A stretch of 20,316 nucleotides of DNA from Oscillospiraceae bacterium. Its GTDB lineage: Bacteria; Bacillota; Clostridia; Oscillospirales; Oscillospiraceae. Under the pieces are notes generated by a model, which searched no databases, was not told where the DNA came from, and worked only from the letters and a program-made list of their open reading frames with translations. Made by a program: the position numbers and the translations under genes. Where the stretch lies: positions 1 through 20,316 of the forward strand of contig JAEDNR010000028.1 in assembly GCA_016302405.1 (NCBI GenBank), in the 5' to 3' direction. Positions 1 to 7,801 of the stretch are shown one piece after another (position 1 is the first letter of the stretch; each line of letters starts with the position of its first letter).

Positions 1-108
1 AGGACGCGTACCGCATCGCCCCGTAAACCATTCACCAAACAGCTCTACAAATTCCAATTTTCCGTACTGTGGCGGTAAGACAGTCAGCAAAAAATATGAG
101 GAGAGAAT

Positions 109-606
109 ATGCGTATGGTGAATAAGAAAATTACAATTCGTCCGGAAGAACATAAAGATTATAAAAGTATTGTTTCTCTGATTTTGCGTTCGTTTCAGGA
201 AGGAACAGACTATTCTGACGGAACCGATATTATTGCATTAGTGGAGGAAATCAGAGATTCAAAATATTATATTCCAGAGTTGTCCTTTGTGGCGGAATTG
301 GATAATCAGGTGGTAGGACACTTTTTATTTTCAAAATTTCCGCTGTCCCCCGCAAGAGATGGAGGACACGGCGATGGAGCCGATTCCGAAATTGTCATGT
401 TAGCACCCGTATCTGTTCATGCAGATTATTTTCGCCAAGGAATTGGAACCGCTATGCTGCGAGATCACCGAAGTGGTCCTGAAAACCGGAATGAACGAAA
501 CCTCCCTCTGGAACGCCCGGACCGGCTTTCCGTCCCAGTCGGAGCAGTAAGGCGTGTATGTGGAGCCGGAGCGAAACGATATGTATTCTGTCTCCATGTC
601 CTATGA
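109..606 (+). CDS. GNAT-family N-acetyltransferase, C-terminally truncated and chimeric
   Basis: Residues 1-117 look like the N-terminal two thirds of a GNAT acetyltransferase (acetyl-CoA dependent transfer to an amine; substrate unknown). The acetyl-CoA pyrophosphate-binding motif is visible as RQGIGTAM near residues 109-116, preceded by the expected strand VMLAPVSV. Start chosen at 109 because GAGGAG lies about 6 nt upstream. After codon 117 (about position 460) the GNAT fold is lost: the frame continues into a GC-rich, Arg/Pro-rich tail without the C-terminal GNAT strands. The first 350 bp are clearly more AT-rich than the rest of the window, suggesting acquired DNA. Usual GNAT proteins keep another 30-50 residues after the Q/RxxGxG/A motif, so this copy is probably inactive. 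Family assignment is good; functionality is doubtful. Confidence 0.6.
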   Translation: MRMVNKKITIRPEEHKDYKSIVSLILRSFQEGTDYSDGTDIIALVEEIRDSKYYIPELSFVAELDNQVVGHFLFSKFPLSPARDGGHGDGADSEIVMLAPVSVHADYFRQGIGTAMLRDHRSGPENRNERNLPLERPDRLSVPVGAVRRVCGAGAKRYVFCLHVL

Positions 607-673
607 CGGTTCCGGCGGAGGCGTGCGTCACACGGATAACACGGCAATGGACAGGGGTTTAATTAGGGAGTAA
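461..673 (+). pseudogene. remnant of an unidentified gene fused behind the GNAT fragment
   Basis: Reading frame 461 gives plausible protein (EITEVVLKTGMNETSLW..., then after one TAA at 548-550 it continues as ...YSVSMSYDGSGG... to a TAA at 671-673). Base composition shifts to GC-rich exactly where the GNAT similarity ends. This looks like the 3' part of a different gene joined to the GNAT fragment and carrying an internal stop. I do not recognise the family; no function is assigned. Confidence 0.35.
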
Positions 674-676
674 AGA

Positions 677-1075
677 ATGACGAAAAAAGGTATGGCAATT
701 CTGACCGGGCTTTCCCTGCTGCTTCTTGCGGGGATTACCGCATTCCTGTTTTTACACAAGCAGGTGAGTTTTACAGGCAGCCGTGTTAAAAATCCGGACG
801 CCTATTTGCTGGACATTGAGAAGATGAACGGAACCGATCTGCACACGCTGGCGCTTCGGGAGGGTGACATCCTGCAAATCCAATTTGAAACAGAGAAAGG
901 CTCCCTGTACATGGAGATCAAAGCACCCGACGGGACAACGATTTACCGCGGGAACGGAAAAGAAACCACGGATTTTACGGTGAACATCCGGGAAAGCGGC
1001 GTCTACACGGTTACCGTGGAAGCCCGCCGCGCAAAGGGAACCATTCGCATTCAGCTTAAGGAGGAAACAACATGA
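677..1075 (+). CDS. small membrane-anchored extracytoplasmic protein, unknown function
   Basis: A 132-residue protein with one N-terminal hydrophobic segment (about residues 6-27, GMAILTGLSLLLLAGITAFL) without a lipobox cysteine, so it is probably a membrane-anchored or exported protein. The remaining 100 residues look like a beta-rich domain (ILQIQFETEKGSLYMEI, IYRGNG, GVYTVTVEARRAKGTIRIQL), resembling small sandwich domains of secreted proteins. GGGAG about 7 nt upstream of the ATG supports the start. Its TGA overlaps the ATG of the next gene (ATGA at 1072-1075), so the two are translationally coupled and likely act together. I do not recognise a named family. Confidence 0.6.
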   Translation: MTKKGMAILTGLSLLLLAGITAFLFLHKQVSFTGSRVKNPDAYLLDIEKMNGTDLHTLALREGDILQIQFETEKGSLYMEIKAPDGTTIYRGNGKETTDFTVNIRESGVYTVTVEARRAKGTIRIQLKEETT

Positions 1076-1617
1076 AATCTCTGCAAACCATTCAGAAGAC
1101 CTTCCGGGTCTTTTAGATTCTCGTACAAATCGCTTTTGTGTTTTCCATTATCGGCGCTTCTTTCTGCGCTGTAGGCGTACTGTGCGCTGTTGCATGGTAC
1201 ACGGGCGGACAGGTATTCACCATCTTTGGCGAGCCGGTAACGGTTTTTGCGGAGGGCGAGGGACTGAATCAGATGCTGGCCGTGCTGCTGTCCGACATGA
1301 TCCTGCTGGTCGCCGAAGCGGTTTTGCTGGCTTTTGCCGGACGGTATCTCAAAACCGAACAGGCCGAGGGCACGCCCTTTACGGAAAACGGCGCAAATCT
1401 CATCCAAAAGCTTGGCATCCGCTGCATCTGGATGCCCATTGTGGCCGTCGTGATCGCGTCCGTCATCACGGTGTGTCTGGGCGTGGAACGAAGCGGCGAC
1501 ATCAGCAATCTTCCCAGTGTAGTCACCGGTATCGTCCTGATTCTGGCTTCCGTGATCTTCCGGTACGGCGCGGAGCTGGAAAAGCAGAATCGTTCACTGA
1601 TTTCTGACGGCAAATAA
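1072..1617 (+). pseudogene. DUF2975-like four-helix membrane protein with in-frame amber codon
   Basis: Starting at the ATG that overlaps the previous stop, the frame reads MKSLQTIQKTFRVF, then TAG at 1114-1116, then continues without interruption for 166 codons. The body has hydrophobic segments near 1126-1200, 1285-1340, 1425-1480 and 1525-1570, which fits the DUF2975 family of small membrane proteins as I recall it; those are often next to a short Xre-type regulator, which is missing here. Without readthrough, translation would need an internal start such as GTG at 1138, which would delete part of the first helix and has no good ribosome binding site. It is therefore either a recent nonsense pseudogene or an amber-readthrough gene; the former is simpler. 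Confidence 0.55.
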
Positions 1618-1700
1618 CAAACACAATCCGCAGGGGATTGTCTGTGAAAACCGGGAGAGCATCGGCTGGTATCAGCCGAAAAGAGGGTACTTGCCTATGA

Positions 1701-1835
1701 AAACGGCTTTATTATCAGCTTGCTGTCTGCGACTACTACGCCCAGTATCTGGACGCGCAGGGGGATAAGAAAGCGGAATTTCTTCAGCAGGCACAGTTCG
1801 CAACCAGGATTTTGATGCATACCGATGTGGAATGA
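1701..1835 (+). pseudogene. C-terminal remnant of an unidentified gene
   Basis: In the 370-bp gap between the DUF2975-like gene and the lipoprotein, one frame gives 44 well-formed codons (YYQLAVCDYYAQYLDAQGDK..., ending ...ILMHTDVE at the TGA 1833-1835), directly after an in-frame TGA at 1698-1700. The composition looks like real helical protein, not a shadow, but there is no start or ribosome binding site. I read it as the tail of a decayed gene; the family is not recognised. I see nothing else convincing in 1618-1987. Confidence 0.3.
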
Positions 1836-1987
1836 GCAAATGGAACGATTCCGTCACCCGTGCCGCTGCGTTAAAGCAGCGCACTGCTGATCTGGCAATC
1901 CCCGGCTTTCCCGGCAATTCTGCGAGTTTTCACATATCAATCATGTAAGAATAACTGCTTTTTTATAACAACAAGGAGAAAATCAGA

Positions 1988-2323
1988 ATGAAATACAAAG
2001 CTTGTTTGGCTGCCGCGCTTGCGGCAGTCCTGCTGCTCGCTCTAACAGCCTGCGGAAAAGCCCGGTCCCAGGCCGGGCAAACCGGGCAGCAGACCGTTCC
2101 GGAGACCACCGGAGAGGAAACGGTTCCGGCCAACCGGGAGGAACCCCATGATGACGAGCCCTGGAAAGAAGCCCTCGCGGAGGACTTGTTCCAAAAATAC
2201 GGCGTACTTCCGGAATACTATGAGGATCTGGGAGACGGCTTCTATCTGGTCTATGTGGAGGTGGGGGGAGAGATTCTTCCTTTCGTCACGGTTGACTCCG
2301 CAACCGGCGATTATCACGGATGA
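1988..2323 (+). CDS. small lipoprotein, unknown function
   Basis: A 111-residue protein with a typical lipoprotein signal: K-rich start (MKYK), hydrophobic core and lipobox LTAC with the lipidated cysteine at residue 21. Next comes a low-complexity linker rich in Q, T, G and E (about residues 22-60), then a small C-terminal domain (YYEDLGDGFYLVYVEVGGEI) of roughly 45 residues. It is expected on the outer face of the membrane. AAGGAGA lies 8 nt upstream of the ATG. No enzyme motif is visible. It stands alone between decayed DNA and a palindromic repeat, and has no clear partner. Confidence 0.65.
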   Translation: MKYKACLAAALAAVLLLALTACGKARSQAGQTGQQTVPETTGEETVPANREEPHDDEPWKEALAEDLFQKYGVLPEYYEDLGDGFYLVYVEVGGEILPFVTVDSATGDYHG

Positions 2324-2483
2324 AAAAGGTGTACGCATTGAACGCACCGCATTTCTGAAAAGCAGGTAAAAATGCAATCCTTTTTCAAAATTACGGAAAT
2401 ACCACTTGACATTGCCCTTTAGGGGAGATGATTGAAGGGGCTGTCTCACTAAGAAGTCTCTTTGTCAGAATAAACAAAAACAC

Positions 2484-2653
2484 TGTCATTGCGAGCCAGT
2501 TCGCAAACTGGTGTGGCAATCCCCCGGATAGACGTACCACTTTTCATGAATGAATCCTGGGAAACGGCAGATTAGAACAGACTGTATGACGATGGGTCGC
2601 CTGGAATTCGATGGAGATTCCCACACCAGTGTGCGCACTGGTTCGGAATGACA
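2484..2653. repeat. palindromic intergenic repeat, family A copy 1
   Basis: Two imperfect inverted arms of about 41 bp (2484-2525 and 2613-2653) begin TGTCATTGCGAGCCAGT and its counterpart TGTCATTCCGAACCAGT on the other strand; each arm is itself a small hairpin (CCAGT...ACTGG). The same arms occur at 9655-9766, so this is a dispersed family. No coding capacity; it resembles a non-autonomous palindromic element (MITE/REP type). It occupies the centre of the 2324-2773 gene-free stretch. A CAAATTCCAATTT motif follows at 2670-2682. Confidence 0.8.
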
Positions 2654-2724
2654 TGTTCTGACGGCCCGACAAATTCCAATTTATCTGTTTGCTGCATAAA
2701 GCCGGAATTTATATTCTCTTTTGA

Positions 2725-2768
2725 CACACAAAGGACTGCCGCACTGGTTTGCGGCAGCCCTTTGTGTG
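2725..2768 (-). terminator. strong hairpin at the end of the glycosidase operon
   Basis: CACACAAAGG-A-CTGCCGCA pairs with TGCGGCAG-C-CCTTTGTGTG across a 6-nt loop, an 18-bp stem with one mismatch, directly downstream of the GH3 stop codon. There is no long U tract on the minus strand, so termination efficiency is uncertain, but position and strength fit an operon-end hairpin that may also insulate the plus-strand genes. Confidence 0.7.
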
Positions 2769-2773
2769 ATTGA

Positions 2774-5377
2774 TTATTTCGTTACGACTGTAAATTCCTG
2801 CTGGGCAAGGAAGTTTTCCGCGTTGTCCGCCAGGAAGACCCGGAAGACGCCGGGCTCCACCACCCAGCGGTAGTTTCTGTCCAGAGTACGCATGGCCTTG
2901 GGGGTAATTTCAAGAGATACCCGCCGGGTCTCTCCGGGCTGCAGCGTAACCCGAGTGAACGCTGCCAGGGTGTACTCCGGCTTCACCGTGGAGCTGATCA
3001 GGTCCCGCAGATACAGCTGGGGCACGGCGGTTCCGGGTACCGCGCCTGTATTGGTGACGGTAAAGGAGGCGGTTACGGATTCCCCGGGTGCAATCTCGGA
3101 GGCGGACAGGGACAGCTCCCCATAGGAAAAGCTCGTATAGCTGAGCCCGTAGCCAAAGGGGTACAGGGGCAGCCAGCTCATTTCCACATAGCGCCGCCCG
3201 CCGCCGGGCTTCCGGCTGTAGTGGCAGGGGATCTGACCCACATGCCGGGGGAACGTGATGGGAAGATGGCCGGAGGGGTTGGCATCGCCGAACAGCACAT
3301 CAGCAACGGCGTGTCCTCCCTCCTCTCCCGGAAACCATGCTTCCAGGATGGCGGGAATATGCGCCTGCTCCCAGACCGCCGTGACCGGGCGTCCGGTCTG
3401 CATAACAAGCACCACCGGCGTACCGGAGGCATAGACCGCTTTCACAAATTCCAGCTGGTTTCCGGGCAAATCCAGGCTCACCCGGTCAAAGTTTTCCCCG
3501 CAGGTTTCCGTGCTGTCGCCCACGCAGACAACGGCCACATCCGCCTGCCGGGCCAGCGCCACAGCCCGGGAGAAGTCCTCCCGGCCCCGGTTGTAGCCGA
3601 AGATCACCCGGGCGCCCCGCTGGTCGTTGGTAAATTCCACCCGAACGGCATAGCGCCTGCCCTTTTGAAAGGTAAAATCCACCATCCGGTTGGCATCCTT
3701 ATGCTCCCCCCAGCCGTCCAGAACCAGCGTCCCATCCACATACAAACGCATACTGTCCTGGGTGCTGAAGCCGATGCAGCCATGAAACGTTTCTTCCATG
3801 GTAAGATAGCCCGTCCAGGCCACGCTGAAGCAGTTGGCGTCCAGGTCCGGATGGGGCTTTGCCAGAATCCAGTTAAAGTTGATCATCAAATCGGTGCGCA
3901 CCGCCACCGGCTCACCCTGAGGGGTCCTGCCGTTATAGTACCGCCCGGTGAGCCCCGGGTTTCCCTCCTCATCAGTAAGCATTCCCGGGTGGAACGGAGT
4001 CGCGGCATCTCCCAGGAACGTGCACCCCGGATCGTGGAGGACCTGGGTTTGGGGAGAAACGGCACTGCGGATTCCTTCCAGGATGGACACCCCGGTTTTT
4101 CCCCCGGGGGTGTAGTCGCCCAGCACGGCGTTTTCCGCGCCGGGGCCCAGGACAGCGATGGTACCAACGTCCTTTTTCAGAGGAAGCAGTCCGCCCTCAT
4201 TTTTCAGAAGGGTGATGCTCTCCCGGGCAATATCCCGGGCCAGGGCCAGATGTTCCGGCGTGTGCACAAAGGCGGGGAAGCGGGATTCATCGGTATAGGG
4301 ATTATCAAACAGGCCCAGCAGGAATTTGACCCGCAGAACCCGCCCGCAGGCCCGACGGATGGTATCCTCCGACAGTCGTCCGCTGCGCACCAGCTCCCGG
4401 AGCCCCTCCTGCCATTGGTCGTGGGGGTAGTCATAGAGCTGCAGATCCACACCGGATTCCAGGCCCACGGCCATGGCCTCCCGGGGGGTATCCGCCACAA
4501 AATGCCAGTCATACAGCCGGCTGACAGCGGTAAGGTCGGAGCGGACAAAGCCACGCATGCCCCACTGATCCCGGAGGACTTCGGTCAGCAGCTCGTGATC
4601 GGCAGACACAGGAACATCATCGATGGAATTGTAGGAGCACATGGCATCCACCGCGCCGCTTTCCAGAAATGCCGCCTCAAACACCGGCAGGCACTCGGAA
4701 AACACCTGATGACGGCCCATGGCAGAGGGGGCGCAGTTGAGCCCGCCCACCGGCGCGCCGTAGCCAACGTAGTGCTTCGGCTCCGCCGCCACAGAATCTG
4801 GGTCGGTAAGGCGCTCCCCCTGCATGCCCGCGACCACTTCCCGGGCAAAGGCGGCGCACAGGCAGGTATCCTCCCCGTAGGATTCCTCCGTGCGCCCGTA
4901 GCGGGGATCCCGGATCAGGTCCATCACGGGGCTGTAGGTTTCCTGGATGCCCATGGCCCGGGCCTCCGTGGCGATGGCATGGCCCATGCGGCGGCCCAGC
5001 TCCGGGTGAAAGGTAGCAGCGAGTCCAATCTGCTGGGGAAAGCTGGTAGCATTCCGGTTATAAAACCCGTGAAGCGCTTCCTCACTGAACAGGAACGGAA
5101 TTCCCAGCCGGGTATGCTCCACGGCGTAGCGCTGCACCTGGTTGACCTGCCGGGGCGTCATGCCCCGGGGCTGGATGCTGCCGACGCTGTTACCGTGCAG
5201 AAGCGTGTCCAGCTTCTGCATGTCCACAAATTCCACATCGCCGTTTTCGTTCCGGCAGGTAAAATCGTAGCCATAGTACTGGTCGGTTTGCAGGATCATT
5301 TCCTCCAAAGTCATTCTATCCAGCAAATCCTTAACCCGGGTTTCAATATCCAGGCTTGGGTTTTTATAATTTTCCAT
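2774..5377 (-). CDS. glycoside hydrolase family 3 beta-glycosidase with PA14 insert
   Basis: An 867-residue GH3 enzyme, expected to release terminal beta-linked sugars (glucose or xylose) from oligosaccharides or glycosides. The N-terminal (beta/alpha)8 domain covers about residues 1-370, with the AEPKHYVGYG motif and the likely nucleophile D281 in RSDLTAV. The alpha/beta sandwich domain is split by a PA14 carbohydrate-binding insert (about residues 475-595, containing SMRLYVDGTLVLDGWG). It resumes with VGDSTETCGENFDR, where E628 is the likely acid/base, and the chain ends in a fibronectin-III-like domain. There is no signal peptide, so it acts in the cytoplasm. The start is supported by AGAAAGGAA 6-9 nt upstream. 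It is the last gene of a three-gene operon, 23 nt after the GH38-like gene. Exact linkage and sugar specificity cannot be read from sequence. Confidence 0.92.
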   Translation of the reverse strand: MENYKNPSLDIETRVKDLLDRMTLEEMILQTDQYYGYDFTCRNENGDVEFVDMQKLDTLLHGNSVGSIQPRGMTPRQVNQVQRYAVEHTRLGIPFLFSEEALHGFYNRNATSFPQQIGLAATFHPELGRRMGHAIATEARAMGIQETYSPVMDLIRDPRYGRTEESYGEDTCLCAAFAREVVAGMQGERLTDPDSVAAEPKHYVGYGAPVGGLNCAPSAMGRHQVFSECLPVFEAAFLESGAVDAMCSYNSIDDVPVSADHELLTEVLRDQWGMRGFVRSDLTAVSRLYDWHFVADTPREAMAVGLESGVDLQLYDYPHDQWQEGLRELVRSGRLSEDTIRRACGRVLRVKFLLGLFDNPYTDESRFPAFVHTPEHLALARDIARESITLLKNEGGLLPLKKDVGTIAVLGPGAENAVLGDYTPGGKTGVSILEGIRSAVSPQTQVLHDPGCTFLGDAATPFHPGMLTDEEGNPGLTGRYYNGRTPQGEPVAVRTDLMINFNWILAKPHPDLDANCFSVAWTGYLTMEETFHGCIGFSTQDSMRLYVDGTLVLDGWGEHKDANRMVDFTFQKGRRYAVRVEFTNDQRGARVIFGYNRGREDFSRAVALARQADVAVVCVGDSTETCGENFDRVSLDLPGNQLEFVKAVYASGTPVVLVMQTGRPVTAVWEQAHIPAILEAWFPGEEGGHAVADVLFGDANPSGHLPITFPRHVGQIPCHYSRKPGGGRRYVEMSWLPLYPFGYGLSYTSFSYGELSLSASEIAPGESVTASFTVTNTGAVPGTAVPQLYLRDLISSTVKPEYTLAAFTRVTLQPGETRRVSLEITPKAMRTLDRNYRWVVEPGVFRVFLADNAENFLAQQEFTVVTK

Positions 5378-5400
5378 AGGATTCCTTTCTTCTCCAAGGA

Positions 5401-7782
5401 TTATTCCACCACCAGCACCTGGGGATCAAAGCACTGCTCCCGGAGATTATCCATGGCCTTTTCGGGGTCCTGCTCCCGGGTTAGCCACAGGCTGTAGCAG
5501 AACTCCGAGAAGCCGGAAAGATCCATCTTGAAATTGGTTTCCCAGGTGTTGTTCATGATCCAGGAATAGACCGGGCGGGCATTGTTTTCCTCCCTGCCAT
5601 CGCACAGGCGAATGGGATGGTGCTCCATCTGCCCCATGTACACAAGCGGCGTATCCCGCGTGGCAATCACCGCGCCGCCGTCTTCGGACAGGCAGCCGAT
5701 ACCATCATCGGACATATAGTACTCCATACAGGCGCCGGGGAGCTGATCCACGCCGGGACGGAAGGCCTCCGTTCCCTTGCGCAGATACAGTTTGCTCCCG
5801 GGAATGTTCAGGCTCAGGGGCAGGAATACGCTTTCAATGTCAGCAGAAAGGGTTTTGCCCAGCTGGAGATGGAAGTCAATCCGGGGCATATCCTCATAGA
5901 GCTTCACAAACACGTCCGCCCGCACCGTTCCCGGCAGGCTGAACCGGAACCGCAGCTGGGTGAAGACAACGCCATGCTCCAGGCAGGTGATCTCTTCCAG
6001 CTGACCGGTGGAAAGCTTTGCGTGCTTTCCCCGGATATTCCGGCCCAGAATCCGCCGCTCCTGTTCTTCCCGGCATGGAAACTCCGGATTCTCAATGGCA
6101 ATGGGCGTGACCTCGTACATGGGGGTAAAGAAAGGCGCCTCTCCCTTGCCCAGGAGGTTCCGGCCTGTACGCTTGTCGATGAACGCGGTGATTCCCGCCT
6201 GGGGACGGTAGCAGAGCTTAAACCACCGGTTTTCAAACTCGTAGGGAAGCCGGTAGGTAATGGTGTCGTAGTCATTGACGATGTCCCGGATCCGCTCCGC
6301 GCCCACATAGCACTTGCGGCTGTTCAGGGTCTCATTCTCCGGGGGCAGCTCCCGGTAGGTATAACATTTTTCCTCCCGGGGGGCGAAGCTGTCCACGAAG
6401 CTGATCTTCCGGCCCCGGGGATGGGGAGATACCTGGCAGGGAATGGTCCTTCCCTCAGCGTCCATAATTTCCGCCCGGGCAAGGTAAGGGCTTTCAATGT
6501 AGAATTCCACCAGCTGGGCGCCGGGCAGACGATTTACGGAGCAGGCCTTTATTTTCCCGTTGGTGTTGTAATAGCGCAGAATGTCCCCCTTTTCATGGCA
6601 GATCCGGTCCAGCATCCGGGAGGCTGCCTCATGGGCCTTGGAGGCGTAGCTGTTCTTGCGCATATCCAGGTTCAGAACCATGGTATCATAGGGATTGGTG
6701 ATGGTGGAGGAATGGCCCCAGGTATGCTCCGCGTAGAGCAGGAGGTTGTCCTGGGCAGCGGCGGTCAGATCGGGGTACTTTTCCGGCGCTTTTTCATCCA
6801 GCCGGCGGCACAGCTGGTAGCGGTGCCGGGCATCCAGATAGTGCTTCACCGCGTAGGGGGTGCTGCCCACACCGTTTGCCCACCAGTCGGTGAGGTCGCC
6901 GTGGTAAACCGGGGCATCCGCCAGCTTGGGAGCAACGGCGGCATAGAGCTCCTGGAGGGAGACCATCCGGATCTGAACCTCAGTTCCATAGCGGCGGTTG
7001 TGCTCCTGAATGGTTTCCAGAATCTCCCGCTCCGGGGGTGCGTTGTCACTGAAAACGCCGGAAACGGCGGTGACAATAAAATCGTAGCCGTAGCCGTTGG
7101 TTTCGCACAGGTTCAGGTACTGTGTTAGATTTCGGTGGAGGGTATCCACACTGTCCCCTTCCTGTCCCTGGCTGCCAAAATGGTTCTGTATCATAAAGTT
7201 CGCAGCACGGTTGGGCTTCAGTCCCAGGGCATTCCCCAGGTTATAATGTTCGCCGTTCCACACCAGCAGCCGCTGTCCGGCAGCGTTTTCCCACCAGAAA
7301 GCATTCTGGTTCTGATACAGGGGATACATACCGTGGTGGCAGTGGATGTTCATAAACAGGAATTCCACACCTTCGGCGAGCATGGCGTCCCGGTAGCCCA
7401 TGGAGATACCGTTGATGTCCGCCATCATGGCAGTCTTCATGGGAAGCTTTTCCTGCCAGCTGTGAAGCCGCTCCCGGTAGACGGAGCAGTCCACCAGGTC
7501 GGTGAAGTTCAGATAGTTGGCAGACAATCCGATCTTCCCCTGAGCTGCCAGGGCTGTGAACGCTTCCTTTTCCGCCTGGGAAGCAGTTTTGAAAAACTCC
7601 TCCACGCAGAACAGCGTCTCGCAGTTCCAGCGAAAATCGGCGTTTTCCTCCTTTTCCATCATGGACAGCACCGTGCGGATATAGTCAACCTGGGTGTCGA
7701 TCACCCGCTCCTGTAAATCGGTGTAGCCAATATCGGTGTGGGAATGGTGGATAACATAGACGGTTTTAATGGAATGTGCCAT
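5401..7782 (-). CDS. GH38-like (alpha-mannosidase clan) protein
   Basis: A 793-residue protein whose N-terminal domain carries the GH38-type metal motif HSHTDIGYT (H15 and D17) and the counterpart of the GH38 nucleophile region, MMADINGISMGY (D122). A later WGHSSTI with H357 fits the remaining zinc-ligand position. The C-terminal half is beta-rich, as in GH38 enzymes. Classical family members remove alpha-mannose; this is a divergent branch, possibly one catalogued as a domain of unknown function (DUF5054, recalled and not checked). It has no signal peptide and is probably cytoplasmic. GAGG lies 9 nt before the ATG. It sits between the isomerase gene (19 nt gap) and the GH3 gene (23 nt gap). 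A mannose-6-phosphate isomerase in the same operon supports a mannose-releasing role, but this is inference. Confidence 0.75.
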   Translation of the reverse strand: MAHSIKTVYVIHHSHTDIGYTDLQERVIDTQVDYIRTVLSMMEKEENADFRWNCETLFCVEEFFKTASQAEKEAFTALAAQGKIGLSANYLNFTDLVDCSVYRERLHSWQEKLPMKTAMMADINGISMGYRDAMLAEGVEFLFMNIHCHHGMYPLYQNQNAFWWENAAGQRLLVWNGEHYNLGNALGLKPNRAANFMIQNHFGSQGQEGDSVDTLHRNLTQYLNLCETNGYGYDFIVTAVSGVFSDNAPPEREILETIQEHNRRYGTEVQIRMVSLQELYAAVAPKLADAPVYHGDLTDWWANGVGSTPYAVKHYLDARHRYQLCRRLDEKAPEKYPDLTAAAQDNLLLYAEHTWGHSSTITNPYDTMVLNLDMRKNSYASKAHEAASRMLDRICHEKGDILRYYNTNGKIKACSVNRLPGAQLVEFYIESPYLARAEIMDAEGRTIPCQVSPHPRGRKISFVDSFAPREEKCYTYRELPPENETLNSRKCYVGAERIRDIVNDYDTITYRLPYEFENRWFKLCYRPQAGITAFIDKRTGRNLLGKGEAPFFTPMYEVTPIAIENPEFPCREEQERRILGRNIRGKHAKLSTGQLEEITCLEHGVVFTQLRFRFSLPGTVRADVFVKLYEDMPRIDFHLQLGKTLSADIESVFLPLSLNIPGSKLYLRKGTEAFRPGVDQLPGACMEYYMSDDGIGCLSEDGGAVIATRDTPLVYMGQMEHHPIRLCDGREENNARPVYSWIMNNTWETNFKMDLSGFSEFCYSLWLTREQDPEKAMDNLREQCFDPQVLVVE

Positions 7783-7801
7783 AGAAAATACCTCTTTTCA
7801 A

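Noticed and set aside
1890..1905. CTGGCAATCCCC as a third family A repeat copy
   Set aside because: Only the short end matches; no inverted partner or CCAGT hairpin could be found nearby.
1672..1917. Minus-strand 81-codon open frame
   Set aside because: No ribosome binding site, basic low-complexity product, and overlaps a better plus-strand remnant.
3221..5497. Long plus-strand open frame of 758 codons opposite the GH3 gene
   Set aside because: It is a mirror of the GC-rich GH3 gene; the translation is rich in H, G, R and Q, has no domain motif and runs across the intergenic ribosome binding site of the real gene.
5617..7128. Plus-strand open frame of 503 codons opposite the GH38-like gene
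   Set aside because: Antisense shadow caused by GC-rich third positions; no start signal.
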